From assembly GCF_900021155.1 (NCBI RefSeq), contig NZ_FCNT01000018.1, positions 1 through 64,000 of the forward strand: a stretch of DNA of 64,000 nucleotides, given 5' to 3'. The translations under genes were made by a program, and so were the position numbers. This stretch comes from Alistipes sp. CHKCI003 (GTDB lineage Bacteria > Bacteroidota > Bacteroidia > Bacteroidales > Rikenellaceae). The first letter of the stretch is position 1, and the number at the start of each line of letters is the position of its first letter. Below the pieces are notes generated by a model. The model was given only the letters and a program-made list of their open reading frames with translations, was not told the DNA's origin and searched no databases. Shown here in pieces: positions 25,927-32,703 of the stretch.

Positions 25927-26412
25927 ATGAAAAAATACATACTACCCATACTCGCCTTGCTGATTGTAGGATGTAGCATATATCTTTGGGCCAATTCTAT
26001 ATCGAAAAGGGAGCGGTTAGAATTGCTCAATGGAGAATACGAATTAGTCGATTGGCAGATTCGCCCGAAATCTGCTATTCATGCGGATTCTCTTACGGTG
26101 CATGATGTTCCCCAGCGTGGCGAACGCTTAACCCTACAAACGAACGATAACGGAGATTTCCGCTTAACGGCTAAATCATCATTACCAGTCCTGCAACAGT
26201 TAGCTGATTTGGAATGGCAACTACTCTATGTTCGACGCACGTGGTTTGCATGGCGGCATCGTGTCATGGGGCTATATCATGTGGGCGAACATTCGGCAGA
26301 TGTTTACTGGCATCGGGCACTTATCAATCAAAAGGATGTAGGCATTGCTTTACAACTACCTGACCCGACAAATGAAAAGATTAGCTGGTTTCTGATTTTA
26401 CAGAAAAAATAA
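25927..26412 (+). CDS. array lipoprotein 1
   Basis: 161 residues. Signal MKKYILPILALLIVGC with lipobox IVGC (Cys16) shares its DNA leader with the genes at 26490, 27160, 27991, 29004 and 29716. The mature part is a small beta-rich domain (LLNGEYELVDWQIRPKSA, HRVMGLYHVGEHSADVYW) of about 145 residues with no recognised family. It should be anchored in the cell envelope. It is flanked by palindrome copy 3, 13 nt upstream, and copy 4, 4 nt downstream, so it looks like one complete cassette. Confidence 0.75.
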   Translation: MKKYILPILALLIVGCSIYLWANSISKRERLELLNGEYELVDWQIRPKSAIHADSLTVHDVPQRGERLTLQTNDNGDFRLTAKSSLPVLQQLADLEWQLLYVRRTWFAWRHRVMGLYHVGEHSADVYWHRALINQKDVGIALQLPDPTNEKISWFLILQKK

Positions 26413-26416
26413 TTTA

Positions 26417-26468
26417 GGACCGACTTTGTCAGAGGGTCTTAATATAGACCTTTTGAAAAAGTTGGTCC
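26417..26468 (+). repeat. 52-nt palindrome, copy 4
   Basis: GGACCGACTTT ... AAAGTTGGTCC with inner AGAGGGTCT / AGACCTTTT around TAATAT. Confidence 0.85.
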
Positions 26469-26489
26469 GATTTTCCACTCGATAATAAT

Positions 26490-27002
26490 ATGAAAAACTA
26501 CCTAATACCCTTACTTGCTCTACTGATTATGTCGTGTGGAGATTCCCGACCAAAACCGACCTATGATGAAACGCTGAATGATGTCGTTCTGAATTTTAAC
26601 ATTGGAACAGTAGGCGGCGATAGTGTGCTGAAAAACTTTGTAAAGAAAGCGCAGGCAGATTCAGTCGCTCGGCAATATTCCAATCCTACAATGAAAGAGG
26701 AAATGATGTTCACTCTAATCTCTGATTATATAGATGCAGGACAAGTAGACAATGCACAGCACCTATACGATAATATGCTGAAATATGCAGAACAGGAATA
26801 TGGAAAGGTCTGCCAAATGACAGCAATAACCTATAAGGAAAAAGCGCATTTATACGAACGTGTAGGAGATTTGGACAATGCTATTCAGATGATGCAAAAG
26901 TCCGCAGAGGTGTTTAAGAAATTGCCCAAGAATGACATCAATTATTATAAGGATGCAGAGGAGTTTATAAGGAGATGGGAAGAACAGAAGCAGATTAGGT
27001 GA
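26490..27002 (+). CDS. array lipoprotein 2 (TPR-like)
   Basis: 170 residues, signal MKNYLIPLLALLIMSCG (Cys16). The mature part is helical and resembles two or three tetratricopeptide-type repeats (YIDAGQVDNAQHLYDNML, YERVGDLDNAIQMMQKSAEV), a scaffold for protein binding. It starts 21 nt after palindrome copy 4. The next palindrome (copy 5) lies 78 nt downstream, preceded by a remnant leader. Confidence 0.7.
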   Translation: MKNYLIPLLALLIMSCGDSRPKPTYDETLNDVVLNFNIGTVGGDSVLKNFVKKAQADSVARQYSNPTMKEEMMFTLISDYIDAGQVDNAQHLYDNMLKYAEQEYGKVCQMTAITYKEKAHLYERVGDLDNAIQMMQKSAEVFKKLPKNDINYYKDAEEFIRRWEEQKQIR

Positions 27003-27040
27003 CATAATTTTTTACAGGCTATATAATAGCGATTTTTGCA

Positions 27041-27080
27041 AAATGCGTCATATAAGATGAAAACCTATTCACAACAAACC
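27041..27080 (+). pseudogene. remnant of an array-gene start
   Basis: TGCGTCATATAAG followed by ATGAAAACCTA (ATG at 27057) matches the start region of the gene at 27991 (TGCGTCATAGAAG, ATGAAAACCTA). After MKTY the similarity stops and the sequence runs into palindrome copy 5. It looks like a cassette whose body has been lost. Confidence 0.5.
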
Positions 27081-27136
27081 GTGACAAGGTTTATAACAGG
27101 GTCTATAAATATAGACTTTTCAGAAAAGTTTGTCAC
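27081..27136 (+). repeat. variant palindrome, copy 5 (56 nt)
   Basis: Outer arms GTGACAA and TTTGTCAC replace GGACCGAC/GTTGGTCC but remain complementary to each other. The centre is AGGGTCTATAAATATAGACTTT. This is a diverged member of the 52-nt family. Confidence 0.65.
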
Positions 27137-27159
27137 CGAGATAAAGTGGAATTATTAAG

Positions 27160-27957
27160 ATGAAAACCTACTTACTCTCCATATTTGCCTTACTGATTGT
27201 AGGGTGTGGAATTCAACGCCAGCAACAGGCTATTTTTGCGGATAAATTGGATTCAGTCAAACGAGCATATATAACAGCATTGGATTCTATGCGATTGGAA
27301 TATGCCAATACGACCGATTCATTGATTCACATTCGTTACACGAATCTGATAGACGGATATATAGTTAACGTCATGTGGCAACCTGAATATTGTCTTTATG
27401 GCAAAATAGTAGGTAAAGCTATAATTAATTTCAGAGGGCAAAAGCGGCATTTTTCAATGGTACATAGTCATTATTTCTTAAATAATGAAAACAGGGATGT
27501 TCCCGATAGCATAGCAATACAATCTTTTGATAAATCCCATATTTACGAAATCGAATATCCAGCACAGAGTAGGCGTGAAGATGTTCCATTTTTCTTTGAA
27601 GATAACGGAGCCACATTAGTACTCACTATGTGGGGTGCTGGGCGAAAGAATTGTAACACATATCGTTATCATAATGTAATTCATTCCCAAGACGATTTAT
27701 ACCAAGGCGTTTTTCAAGACCCACCCTATACGAAAATAGATGATTTTACCCGTTTTGATGAAGGTAAAATAATATTATTAACTGTTTTTCGTCAAAAAGA
27801 GGAAATATACGAAAAGAACGATTCCACAGAAAGCTATGAATTAACCTATATTAAAGAACGCCCAACCTTTTTTAGTGATTCTGTTTTTACTTATAAAGTC
27901 GAAAAACGATTAGTTAAGAAAGAATATTGTGAAAATAAATATTATTCTTTACAGTAG
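27160..27957 (+). CDS. array lipoprotein 3
   Basis: 265 residues, signal MKTYLLSIFALLIVGCG with Cys16. The first 30 mature residues are helical (KLDSVKRAYITALDSMRLEY); the rest is beta-rich and charged (VGKAIINFRGQKRHFSMVHS, FFFEDNGATLVLTMWGAGRK). No family recognised. It starts 23 nt after palindrome copy 5. No palindrome separates it from the next gene, 33 nt downstream. Confidence 0.7.
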   Translation: MKTYLLSIFALLIVGCGIQRQQQAIFADKLDSVKRAYITALDSMRLEYANTTDSLIHIRYTNLIDGYIVNVMWQPEYCLYGKIVGKAIINFRGQKRHFSMVHSHYFLNNENRDVPDSIAIQSFDKSHIYEIEYPAQSRREDVPFFFEDNGATLVLTMWGAGRKNCNTYRYHNVIHSQDDLYQGVFQDPPYTKIDDFTRFDEGKIILLTVFRQKEEIYEKNDSTESYELTYIKERPTFFSDSVFTYKVEKRLVKKEYCENKYYSLQ

Positions 27958-27990
27958 GTAAGGAAACATTCTACCGTTGCGTCATAGAAG

Positions 27991-29001
27991 ATGAAAACCT
28001 ACACACTCCTCATATTCACCCTGCTGATTGTAGGGTGCGGAAATCAATCGCAATCACGGTGCGATTCTGCGATAGTAGTCCCCATTGATTCATTTAGTAG
28101 GGAGATTGCTAATCGTTCCTTATGGCGGGAACTGTCACATGATGATAATGAATATTTCCCATACATAGATTCGGCCCGTTTGAATTGGTCGCAAGTGGTC
28201 AATCATTATCTCTCGACAAAACATTCTAATTCAAAACAGTTGATTTTGACATGGGGTAAGAATCAACGGTTCGATATAACTCAAACACCTCGATTAAACG
28301 ATATTCACTACATTGATACGCTCTTGTCATTGTGTTACTATTGTACGACTGGGCAATTATCATCGGCATTTGAGCGAGAGTTGGAAAAATATTTATCATT
28401 ACCTATAACATTCGACCAAACACTACCTTTACTTGAACACAATCCAAAGAATAGTGAAATAGATAGTTTGCTCAAAGAAGCAACAGACGGGATCAGAATC
28501 TTCCATACACCAGATAAAAAATACAGAATTTACTGTTGTGAAGATCGTTTTGGCTCCTCTGGCCGATTTTACAGCGTTTACCTGCAATACGTTAAAAATG
28601 GGGAAATCAAGTGGAATCAAATAGCTGATTGGGGTGGCCAAGGGAAATATTCCAATCAACAAATTGATAAAATATACACGTTCTTGCACAATGGACAAAC
28701 ATATTATGTGCTTATAAGTTACTGTTATAATATGGCATATTTTGAGATTGTTACAATCGAAAATGGAAACTTTATAACCCATTCAGAGTTTTACCCTAAA
28801 CAATTCCAAAATAATATAAAGGACGGTTTCATAGAATTTTATGGCGGGTCAGATTCTTATTTTGACCTCGAATTTGATTCACAAACCTTAACTATCAATT
28901 ATACTTTTTATTCTTACATGGGAGAGGTTGAAGAACATGGACAAAAATTCCCTCAATATAAAAAGACAGAGCAAAAAACTGTAAAGTTGGATATTGAATG
29001 A
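27991..29001 (+). CDS. array lipoprotein 4
   Basis: 336 residues, signal MKTYTLLIFTLLIVGCG (Cys16). The mature part contains RIYCCEDRFGSSGRFYSVYL and NQIADWGGQGKYSNQQIDKI, a beta-rich region where a conserved ligand-binding or propeller-like surface is possible but not identifiable. No named family. Its 3' end overlaps an alternative ATG of the next gene (28998), so the two are translationally close. Confidence 0.7.
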   Translation: MKTYTLLIFTLLIVGCGNQSQSRCDSAIVVPIDSFSREIANRSLWRELSHDDNEYFPYIDSARLNWSQVVNHYLSTKHSNSKQLILTWGKNQRFDITQTPRLNDIHYIDTLLSLCYYCTTGQLSSAFERELEKYLSLPITFDQTLPLLEHNPKNSEIDSLLKEATDGIRIFHTPDKKYRIYCCEDRFGSSGRFYSVYLQYVKNGEIKWNQIADWGGQGKYSNQQIDKIYTFLHNGQTYYVLISYCYNMAYFEIVTIENGNFITHSEFYPKQFQNNIKDGFIEFYGGSDSYFDLEFDSQTLTINYTFYSYMGEVEEHGQKFPQYKKTEQKTVKLDIE

Positions 29002-29003
29002 TT

Positions 29004-29711
29004 ATGAAACTCTACTTACTCCCCATATTTGCCTTACTGATTGTTGGGTGCGGAAATCGGGCGCAACCAAGTAGTGATGTAATATTGGATGATATTACAC
29101 GGAATTTCAACGGCGAAACAGAAAATTTAGATTCGATTCGTGTTTTAGTCAGATGTAAAGAAAAAGCAAAACTCTTTTTTGATAAAGAAGAATATACACA
29201 TCGAGCCTTAGATACGAGTTCCATTCATCAATGCTATGAAAATAAATATGCTGCGGCTTTTGTGGATTCTCTTGAAAAAATATTTCAACCATATAAAGAA
29301 CGGTTGATAACATCAGTAGATGGATTTCCCTATATTGATCGCATTTGTCCCGAATTGGCATTAGAATTTGCTCAAGATACGTGTTGGTTGCATACATACT
29401 GGAACTATCCAAAATACATAGGATTCTATAACCGATATATGGATGCGGTTACTGCAAAATATCAATATGTAAGGTTGCGGAGAATGGCAGATAAATACTA
29501 TCGTTATTTATTAATATGTGATGAGAGTGCTGATTGTTTAATGCTTCCTAAATTACACAAACAATGGGTAAAATCTTTAGAATTTGATATGCAATATTGT
29601 AGTCCTGAACAATTCGATCTCTTATATGAAATGATAGAACAGCGTATCGAGTTTTATTATAACGAATGCCAATATCGAATTCCATTAAACAAAAAGCTAA
29701 AAAAGTTGTAA
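29004..29711 (+). CDS. array lipoprotein 5
   Basis: About 235 residues from the ATG at 29004, chosen because it aligns with the shared leader (MKLYLLPIFALLIVGCG); an ATG at 28998 overlaps the previous stop. The mature part is helical and Tyr-rich (YVRLRRMADKYYRYLLICDE) with no recognised family. The following leader-only remnant starts 4 nt after its stop. Confidence 0.7.
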   Translation: MKLYLLPIFALLIVGCGNRAQPSSDVILDDITRNFNGETENLDSIRVLVRCKEKAKLFFDKEEYTHRALDTSSIHQCYENKYAAAFVDSLEKIFQPYKERLITSVDGFPYIDRICPELALEFAQDTCWLHTYWNYPKYIGFYNRYMDAVTAKYQYVRLRRMADKYYRYLLICDESADCLMLPKLHKQWVKSLEFDMQYCSPEQFDLLYEMIEQRIEFYYNECQYRIPLNKKLKKL

Positions 29712-29715
29712 GCTA

Positions 29716-29763
29716 ATGAAACCCTACTTACTCCCCATATTCGCCTTGCTGATTGTTGGGTGA
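29716..29763 (+). pseudogene. leader-only remnant of an array lipoprotein
   Basis: ATG at 29716 encodes MKPYLLPIFALLIVG and then TGA exactly where the lipobox Cys codon (TGC/TGT) stands in the other five genes. The DNA is almost identical to the leader at 29004. Palindrome copy 6 follows 7 nt later. Either the gene body was lost, or a stop was created during rearrangement. Confidence 0.75.
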
Positions 29764-29770
29764 AGAAAAA

Positions 29771-29822
29771 GGACCGACTTTGACAAGGGGGCTTATAATA
29801 GACCCTTTGAAAAAGTTGGTCC
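29771..29822 (+). repeat. 52-nt palindrome, copy 6
   Basis: GGACCGACTTT ... AAAGTTGGTCC with inner CAAGGGGGC / GACCCTTTG. Confidence 0.85.
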
Positions 29823-30021
29823 GATTTTATCAAACGATGACAGAAACAGAAATAAAACAAATGTAGAAGAAAATCAATGCTGGGATTCTGCTGCCCGAAA
29901 GCGTCTGATTGAGAAAACCAAGACAGAGAACGGTAGTAACGGAACAGACACACGTATTAGAGGTAAAGAATATTACTCCACAAAAAATGGAGTTATATAT
30001 ACTATATATCTTAAAAGTTAA
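29823..30021 (+). pseudogene. possible body fragment between palindromes 6 and 7
   Basis: An open frame without a start codon runs out of palindrome 6 and ends at TAA 30019-30021. Its translation includes CWDSAARKRLIEKTKTENG and ends KNGVIYTIYLKS, which looks protein-like. It has no leader, so it may be the 3' end of a lost cassette gene. Confidence 0.35.
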
Positions 30022-30065
30022 GGGCAGGCCAAAAAAAATGCGGTTTTCCTTTGACCTCAAAATTA

Positions 30066-30117
30066 GGACCGACTTTGCAGGATGGTCTATTTTAAGACCC
30101 CCTGCACAAGTTGGTCC
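30066..30117 (+). repeat. 52-nt palindrome, copy 7
   Basis: GGACCGACTTT ... CAAGTTGGTCC with inner arms GCAGG..GGTCT and AGACC..CCTGC around TTTTA. It is the last copy, about 185 nt before the right tRNA-Val. Confidence 0.8.
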
Positions 30118-30184
30118 GATTTTATTCAAATATAAGATTGTCAATTAATTCACTATTGTTTAACCAGCATTGGCTTTATGCAAA

Positions 30185-30208
30185 TGTGTAAACCAGCGTG
30201 TAAACCGA
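30185..30208 (+). repeat. GTGTAAACC tandem sites, right end
   Basis: Same 24-nt motif as at 17329-17352 with one mismatch (GTGTAAACC twice, 12 nt apart). It mirrors the set beside the integrase and lies about 110 nt inside the right boundary. Confidence 0.6.
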
Positions 30209-30252
30209 ACGAACTGCCAGCGAAAAAAGATTTCCCAAAATGAATGGAGGAC

Positions 30253-30283
30253 TTGCAGGAATGATTTATTTATCATACATTTG
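30253..30283 (+). promoter_or_regulatory. promoter of the right tRNA-Val
   Basis: TTG (30253-30255), a 20-nt spacer and TACATTTG (30276-30283), 20 nt before the tRNA. It differs in sequence from the promoter of the left copy. Confidence 0.75.
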
Positions 30284-30303
30284 CACTCGCAATTCAGCAA
30301 AAG

Positions 30304-30378
30304 GGGAGCTTAGCTCAGTTGGTTCAGAGCGTCTGCCTTACAAGCAGAGGGTCGGGGGTTCGAATCCCTCAGCTCCCA
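30304..30378 (+). tRNA. tRNA-Val (anticodon TAC), right copy
   Basis: A complete 75-nt tRNA, identical to 17169-17243 except for one D-loop base. Its 3' end and the following terminator form the right boundary of the island. Confidence 0.95.
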
Positions 30379-30390
30379 CGACTGAAAATC

Positions 30391-30420
30391 AACGACTTGC
30401 AGCGATGTAAGTCGTTTTTT
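30391..30420 (+). terminator. tRNA-Val terminator, right copy
   Basis: AACGACTT / AAGTCGTT stem around GCAGCGATGT, then six T. This copy pairs perfectly; the left copy has changes in the arms. Confidence 0.85.
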
Positions 30421-30689
30421 CGTATGATCCCTATTCGTTTTGCAGATTTCGGGTGTTTTCGTGCGGGGCGGCGGCACGATGTCGGTATTTCGGACCGGGA
30501 CGGCCGGCTGCGTGTTCATCCGATAAGACGGATCCGCCGGAAGGTCCGGACTTGCCGGAACCGCCGGGAGCTGTCCGGAGCGAATATCGGGAACGCGGGC
30601 GGAGGAATGTGCGGTTGCTGCCTGTTCCGCCGGCGGAAAAGAGATTGTCCGGCGGGGATTTCAGCTCTGTGCGAGTTGCATCCGGAGCG

Positions 30690-30750
30690 GATTTCGAATA
30701 GCGGTACGAATGAAAAGAGGCTGTCGGCGACTTGTCGGACAGCCTCTTTT
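30690..30750. terminator. dispersed GGCTGTC hairpin with conserved flank
   Basis: AAAAGAGGCTGTC (30713-30725) and GACAGCCTCTTTT (30738-30750) are perfect complements with A/T ends, so the site can terminate both ways. The preceding TTCGAATAGCGGTACGAA is the inverted form of the flank found in the repeats at 5349-5690. Confidence 0.75.
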
Positions 30751-30768
30751 ACATAGGCGGCAGTGCGC

Positions 30769-32229
30769 TCAGCGTTCCGTCTGCGGGTTCTTTTTGTTTT
30801 TCCGGTTCATCGCCCAACTGATGATGAGCGGGATGGAGAGGAATACCGCCGTGCCGATCACCACCAGCCATGTGTACATGGCGGGGCTTCCGACCGGAAG
30901 CTGCGAGGGCGGGAAAAACGTTACGACGAACGAGAAGAGGACCGCCAGAAAGCCGATGCCGGCCACGGCCCACATCCCCGCCTTGCCGCCCGGAACGCGG
31001 TAGCTGCGCGGCAGATCGGGCTGCGAGTAGCGCAGTTTGATGCCTGCGGCGTACATCATCATGTACATCACGAGGTAGAGGCCGACGGTGAGGGCGCTCA
31101 GCAGGAAGAAGGCGACGCTCACGTCGTTCATGAAGATGTAGAACGACGACAGCAGACTGACGATGCAGCCCTGAATCAGCAGGATGTTGATCTGTACGCC
31201 GTTCTTGTTGATCTTTTGCAGGAAGCAGGGCAGCTGTCCCTCTTTCGCGGTCCAGAGCAGGCCGCGGCTGGGGCCCGAAATCCACGACATCACGCCGGCC
31301 AGTGCGCCGAACGCCACCAGCAGGCTCATGACGTTGGTGAGCCAGCCCACATGGTAGTGGTCGAAGACGATCTGAAAGGTGGTGAAGAGCCCCGATTGCA
31401 GGTTGATCTGGTCATAGGGGGTGATGACCGCCACGGCCAGCGCTCCGAGCGTGAAGAGCGCGAAAGAGATGAAAGCCGCGAGGAACATGGCGCGCGGGAA
31501 CTGTTTCTGCGGATTTTTCAGTTCGGGGGCGTGCACGGCGTGCACCTCGACGCCTGCGAAGAGCAGCAGAATGCCTGCGAGGAACGCGATGTCGCTCATG
31601 CCGGAGATGTGCGGGAAGAGCCGCGGATGGACGTGTTGCAGCGCATCGACGTGGACGACCTGACTGACTTCGGCCGGGATGCGTTCGAAGGAGACGGGGT
31701 TGCCGCCGAGGATCCAGACGAGCGCCATGACGACGATTACGATGCCGGGCAGCACCGTGCCGATCAGGAAGCCCTTGCTGGTGATTCCCGAGACAGCCGA
31801 GGTGCCGTGCAGCGTAACCCATGTGGCGAACCAGTACATGACGATCGAAAACAGTCCGACGAACAGACCGTTCTGCGCCAGATCGGGCATGCCGATCAGA
31901 TAGGCGATGGAGGCGGCTGCGAAGCCGAGCACCGTGGGATACCAGACCACGTTCTGGATCCATTGCAGGAAGATGGCCGTGAAACCCATATGGGGGTTGA
32001 AGGCCTCCTTGACCCACGTGTAGACGCCGCCGCCGCGTTCGGGGAAGGCGCTGCCGAGCTCCGCACCGACGAGGGCTGCGGGAATGAGGAAAAGGAAGGT
32101 GGCGAAAAAGATGTAGAAGAACATGGTGAGTTCTTCCTGCGCCATCATGGGCAGTCCGCGAAGGCTGATGACGGCGGCCGCCGTCATCAGAGCGAGCTGT
32201 GAAGTGGTGATGTTCTTGTTCTTGACCAT
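30769..32229 (-). CDS. APC-family amino-acid antiporter, GadC-like
   Basis: About 486 residues from the ATG at 32229 (MVKNKNITTSQLALMTAAAV); an upstream ATG at 32286 adds a 19-residue extension not typical of the family. It has about 12 hydrophobic helices. The first-helix motif ISLRGLPMMAQEEL and the segment PERGGGVYTWVKEAF are typical of glutamate:GABA antiporters (GadC), which export GABA in exchange for glutamate and so consume protons. No gadB is nearby, so a different amino-acid pair is possible. The region upstream contains candidate small RNAs on the same strand. Confidence 0.8.
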   Translation of the reverse strand: MVKNKNITTSQLALMTAAAVISLRGLPMMAQEELTMFFYIFFATFLFLIPAALVGAELGSAFPERGGGVYTWVKEAFNPHMGFTAIFLQWIQNVVWYPTVLGFAAASIAYLIGMPDLAQNGLFVGLFSIVMYWFATWVTLHGTSAVSGITSKGFLIGTVLPGIVIVVMALVWILGGNPVSFERIPAEVSQVVHVDALQHVHPRLFPHISGMSDIAFLAGILLLFAGVEVHAVHAPELKNPQKQFPRAMFLAAFISFALFTLGALAVAVITPYDQINLQSGLFTTFQIVFDHYHVGWLTNVMSLLVAFGALAGVMSWISGPSRGLLWTAKEGQLPCFLQKINKNGVQINILLIQGCIVSLLSSFYIFMNDVSVAFFLLSALTVGLYLVMYMMMYAAGIKLRYSQPDLPRSYRVPGGKAGMWAVAGIGFLAVLFSFVVTFFPPSQLPVGSPAMYTWLVVIGTAVFLSIPLIISWAMNRKNKKNPQTER

Positions 32230-32310
32230 GTCGTCCGGTTTATGTCCGACGTAAACAGTTTTCGTGCCGTACCGGATTCGGATCATGCGCTCTAAGGTCG
32301 GAGATGCGAT

Positions 32311-32431
32311 AAAAAACAGCAGGGAATCGTCGCGATTGCCTGCTGCCTCCGGAGGTAGCCCTCCTTAAACTACTAACCCAAACTTAAATAAATGAAGAAA
32401 CCTCACTGAGTGGTTCTGCCACATCAGCTGC
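32311..32431 (-). ncRNA. candidate sigma-54-dependent small RNA, copy A
   Basis: Leftward transcription unit of about 120 nt. It starts about 12 nt downstream of a perfect sigma-54 promoter (32442-32457) and ends at an intrinsic terminator: CAGCAGG / CCTGCTG stem (32317-32323, 32339-32345) plus six T. It contains a CCTCCGGAGG palindrome and the stretch GAGGTTTCTTCATTTATT. About 90 nt are nearly identical to copy B at 33159-33283. There is no open frame of useful length. The terminator lies 82 nt before the GadC-like start, so it could also be an attenuated leader of that gene. Confidence 0.6.
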
Positions 32432-32441
32432 GAGAAAGGTT

Positions 32442-32457
32442 GCAAAGTGCGTGCCAA
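32442..32457 (-). promoter_or_regulatory. sigma-54 promoter, copy A
   Basis: Minus strand reads TTGGCACG-CACT-TTGC, then A: an exact match to the -24/-12 consensus TGGCACG-N4-TTGCW of RpoN-dependent promoters. Confidence 0.7.
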
Positions 32458-32531
32458 ACCTGTTATGAGGGGGCACTCGGACCGAAAAGATCCTTGCAGC
32501 GCATCTTCGGGACCGTCGGAACTACTTTCGG

Positions 32532-32703
32532 AAAAAGAAGGCGGCAGAAACACCGGGCCAAGAAAGGTGACGCCTCTTCATTAGTAGAAATCCCGAATCA
32601 TGTGTACTGCCGCCATGATTGTCCGATCATAACAACGACACCTTGCAACCTAAAGAGGGGTGGCGCTGTTTCGACTCATTGTGGAGGCTCTGGTTTGGCC
32701 CTG
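32532..32703 (-). ncRNA. candidate structured RNA between the sigma-54 units
   Basis: A TACATTTG box (32704-32711, minus strand) precedes a leftward region with no open frame that ends at a GGCGGCAG / CTGCCGCC stem and a T-rich tract (32532-32538). A second stem, GGGCCAA (32695-32701) with TTGGCCC (32555-32561), interleaves with the terminator stem, giving either a pseudoknot or two alternative folds. I could not match it to tmRNA, 6S or RNase P RNA. Confidence 0.35.

Larger units (their letters stand above)
17185..30379 (+). mobile_element. 13.1-kb genomic island between two tRNA-Val genes
   Basis: Identical 60-bp stretches at 17185-17244 and 30320-30379 (the 3' part of tRNA-Val) bound the island. 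The similarity runs on through the tRNA terminators, with a few differences. A tyrosine recombinase starts 119 nt inside the left end. The interior is clearly AT-richer than the flanks, most of all after 24.2 kb. No conjugation, relaxase or replication genes are recognisable, so it would need help to move between cells. Both boundary tRNA genes are complete and have their own promoters, which is unusual for simple 3'-end integration. Confidence 0.8.

Noticed and set aside
18590-30117. Reading the palindromes as integron attC sites or as a CRISPR array
   Set aside because: The arms lack the attC end motifs (RYYYAAC / GTRRRRY-type), and the recombinase is a Bacteroidetes integrase, not IntI. 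The repeats are separated by genes of very different length, not by uniform spacers, and no cas genes are present.
29909-30148. 79-residue plus-strand open frame near the right end of the island
   Set aside because: It reads straight through palindrome copy 7 and has no recognisable features; the reading is explained by the repeat.
32532-32703. Assignment of the candidate RNA to tmRNA, 6S RNA or RNase P RNA
   Set aside because: No tRNA-like end or tag ORF, no large central bubble with closed ends, and none of the conserved RNase P core motifs could be found.
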